8,559 nt of DNA from Bacteroidia bacterium (GTDB lineage: Bacteria; Bacteroidota; Bacteroidia; Bacteroidales; BM520), in assembly GCA_009930445.1 (NCBI GenBank), contig RZYD01000089.1:1-8559 (forward strand). Direction: 5' to 3'. Under the pieces are notes generated by a model that had not been told where the DNA came from, ran no database searches, and saw only the letters and a program-made list of their open reading frames with translations. The position numbers were made by a program, and so were the translations under genes. Below are positions 7,359 to 8,559 of this stretch, piece by piece (position 1 is the first letter of the stretch; each line of letters begins with the position of its first letter).

Positions 7359-7943
7359 TTACTGTTGGGTGGAATTGTGTTTTTGCGCCTCTTCAATAGA
7401 GCTGTAGCCCAATCGTTTAAATAAATTACGATACCTCAATTCAGGCAGGTTTAATTCTTTCATCTCGGCACGGTGAATATCCTCCAGCAGCAGAGTAAGG
7501 GTTTCAAAAGAATAGGTTTCATATTCACAAACCAGATAGTTGGTAAATTCAGCAGTTTTCCCCTGAATCAATCCGGGGTATTTCCCCTGTACCTCCTGCA
7601 TCCATTGCACTTCCTTAGCGGCGATTTCCAGAATGAGGTCTTGGCCCAGTGTTGGATGAGGAATTAAATTATCCATAAGGGCATACTTCTCCGTCATCAG
7701 GTTACGGTTGTGTGCTGCAGCGCTTTTCAGGTCGGAGAGGTACGATTCCAGGGTTTTCAACGAAAGTACGCTGTGCGACATCCAGCGCATGGCCTTAAAC
7801 ATATTGGGTTCCTGTTGGCAGGCCTTTCCAGACCCGTCGTCGGTGGCCCGAACCTGAAGAAACATCTCCAGCTCTTTGGCCACAATCTGATCGATTACAT
7901 CCCACTTTTGATTGGATTCGGTTGGTTTTTGTTTTTCCCGCAT
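7359..7943 (-). CDS. DUF4125 family protein, function unknown
   Basis: A soluble protein of 194 residues without signal peptide or membrane segment, and close to the roughly 200-residue length of this family. Recognition rests on remembered family features: an N-terminal E-x-x-MF-x-x-V segment (25-31), then G-x-A-CQ-x-x-x-x-F (39-49, with Cys42) and MRW (52-54). After these come L-x-SYL-x-DL (65-72), RNL-x-x-EKYALM (80-90), and a C-terminal L-x-Y-x-S-I-EEA motif (178-186). It is predicted to be almost wholly alpha-helical. No catalytic motif is evident; Cys42, Cys139 and the RNL/EKY cluster are candidates for functional residues. It lies 39 bases after the GRE activase and just before the porin, probably in the same transcript, so it may be an accessory factor, small enzyme or chaperone of a glycyl radical pathway. 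The start ATG at 7943 is the natural one; no Shine-Dalgarno is visible, which is normal for Bacteroidota. Confidence 0.8.
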   Translation of the reverse strand: MREKQKPTESNQKWDVIDQIVAKELEMFLQVRATDDGSGKACQQEPNMFKAMRWMSHSVLSLKTLESYLSDLKSAAAHNRNLMTEKYALMDNLIPHPTLGQDLILEIAAKEVQWMQEVQGKYPGLIQGKTAEFTNYLVCEYETYSFETLTLLLEDIHRAEMKELNLPELRYRNLFKRLGYSSIEEAQKHNSTQQ

Positions 7944-7982
7944 AAGTAGTACATCAAAGGTTCAAGGTTTGTTCTTGTTTTA

Positions 7983-8559
7983 TCAGAAGGGTGTATTGTA
8001 TCCGATATAACACAATAATCCCTCCTGTTCAATCAGCGATTTGATATGCTTCATCGATTCGTTCGTTGGGCTTGCCTGGTTATCAAACAGATAGACCTGA
8101 CTCAACTGCCGGTATTTTGACTCGCCAAGTTTATGGAAAGGCAAAATATTAATCACTTCCAGCCCCAAATCGGCAATATAACGAGCCGTTTTACGAATAT
8201 TATCGTCATCATCGTTAAAGCCGGGAATAATGGGAATGCGGGGTACAACAATGCCCTCCCAGTTACTTTTTTCCGATAGCAATTTTAGATTTTTCAGGAT
8301 CAATGCATTGTTTACACCGGTAAGGGCATGATGTTTCACCGTATCCATATGTTTCACATCCATAAAAACCCAATCCACATAATCAAGCGCTTCCAAAAAA
8401 TAATCAGAATTCACACATCCGGTAGTTTCGATACAAGTATGGATATATTGTTCTTTACATGCTTTTAATAAAGGGAGAATAAAATTCTTCTGATAAAGGG
8501 GTTCGCCGCCGCTGAAAGTAACCCCTCCACCATCGCCCCAGTAGGGGCGTTCACGGGAG
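7983..8559 (-). CDS. Glycyl radical enzyme activase (pyruvate formate-lyase activating enzyme-like), partial
   Basis: The 191 visible residues are the C-terminal part of a radical SAM activase; the reading frame stays open to the right edge, so the N-terminus with the CxxxCxxC [4Fe-4S] motif is outside the window. The visible part begins with the diagnostic GGGVTFSGGEPL (residues 10-21, the SAM-binding GGEP motif). It continues with IHTCIETTGCVNSDYF, VDWVFMDVKHMD, LTGVNN, VPRIPIIPGFNDDDDNI, INILPFHKLGESKY and ends YNTPF; all are typical of PflA-type enzymes. It should use S-adenosylmethionine to abstract a hydrogen from the active-site glycine of a partner GRE under anaerobic conditions. An apparent internal start at 8414 is a GTG inside the domain and is not the true start. 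The partner GRE gene is not in the window; such genes usually sit next to the activase, so it is expected further right. Subtype and substrate cannot be assigned from this fragment. Confidence 0.93.
   Translation of the reverse strand, partial: SRERPYWGDGGGVTFSGGEPLYQKNFILPLLKACKEQYIHTCIETTGCVNSDYFLEALDYVDWVFMDVKHMDTVKHHALTGVNNALILKNLKLLSEKSNWEGIVVPRIPIIPGFNDDDDNIRKTARYIADLGLEVINILPFHKLGESKYRQLSQVYLFDNQASPTNESMKHIKSLIEQEGLLCYIGYNTPF

Noticed and set aside
1..8559. CRISPR arrays, tRNA or rRNA genes, insertion sequences
   Set aside because: No regularly spaced repeats, cloverleaf pattern, rRNA-like blocks, transposase or terminal inverted repeats were seen on either strand.

Overview
The window looks like chromosomal DNA from an anaerobic or facultative member of the Bacteroidota, probably the Bacteroidales/Marinilabiliales side. 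The reasons are a secreted protein ending in a type IX secretion (T9SS) sorting domain, start codons preceded by A/T-rich DNA without convincing Shine-Dalgarno sequences, an alginate-export-type outer-membrane barrel of Bacteroidota flavour, moderately AT-rich DNA, and an oxygen-sensitive glycyl radical enzyme (GRE) activase. The placement is inferred from protein style only, since no rRNA or marker gene is present.

Layout: the left edge has a strong intrinsic terminator (about 11-29) for something transcribed rightward from outside the window. A gene-poor stretch of about 480 bases follows, with a direct repeat, a hairpin and a 12-base palindrome. It leads into a rightward gene for a secreted six-bladed PD40 (TolB-like) propeller protein with a T9SS C-terminal domain (512-1666). 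Everything else (1825-8559) is on the minus strand and reads right to left: a GRE activase cut by the right edge, a DUF4125 protein, an alginate-export-family outer-membrane porin, a membrane sensor kinase (dCache-PAS-PAS-HisKA-HATPase), and an NtrC-type sigma-54 response regulator. Gaps are 39, 39 (or 12) and 124 bases; the kinase and regulator overlap by 23 bases. The propeller gene and the regulator gene converge across 158 bases.

Working model (inference): the minus-strand genes look like the downstream part of an anaerobic small-molecule pathway. A GRE, expected upstream of the activase beyond the right edge, would transform a substrate; the activase installs its glycyl radical; the porin passes substrate or product across the outer membrane; and the kinase/regulator pair senses an extracytoplasmic ligand and switches on a sigma-54 promoter. 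No convincing -24/-12 promoter was found in the intergenic DNA that was scanned, so the target promoter is probably upstream of the missing GRE gene. DUF4125 has no known function, and its position between activase and porin is the most interesting lead. The substrate cannot be named from this window.
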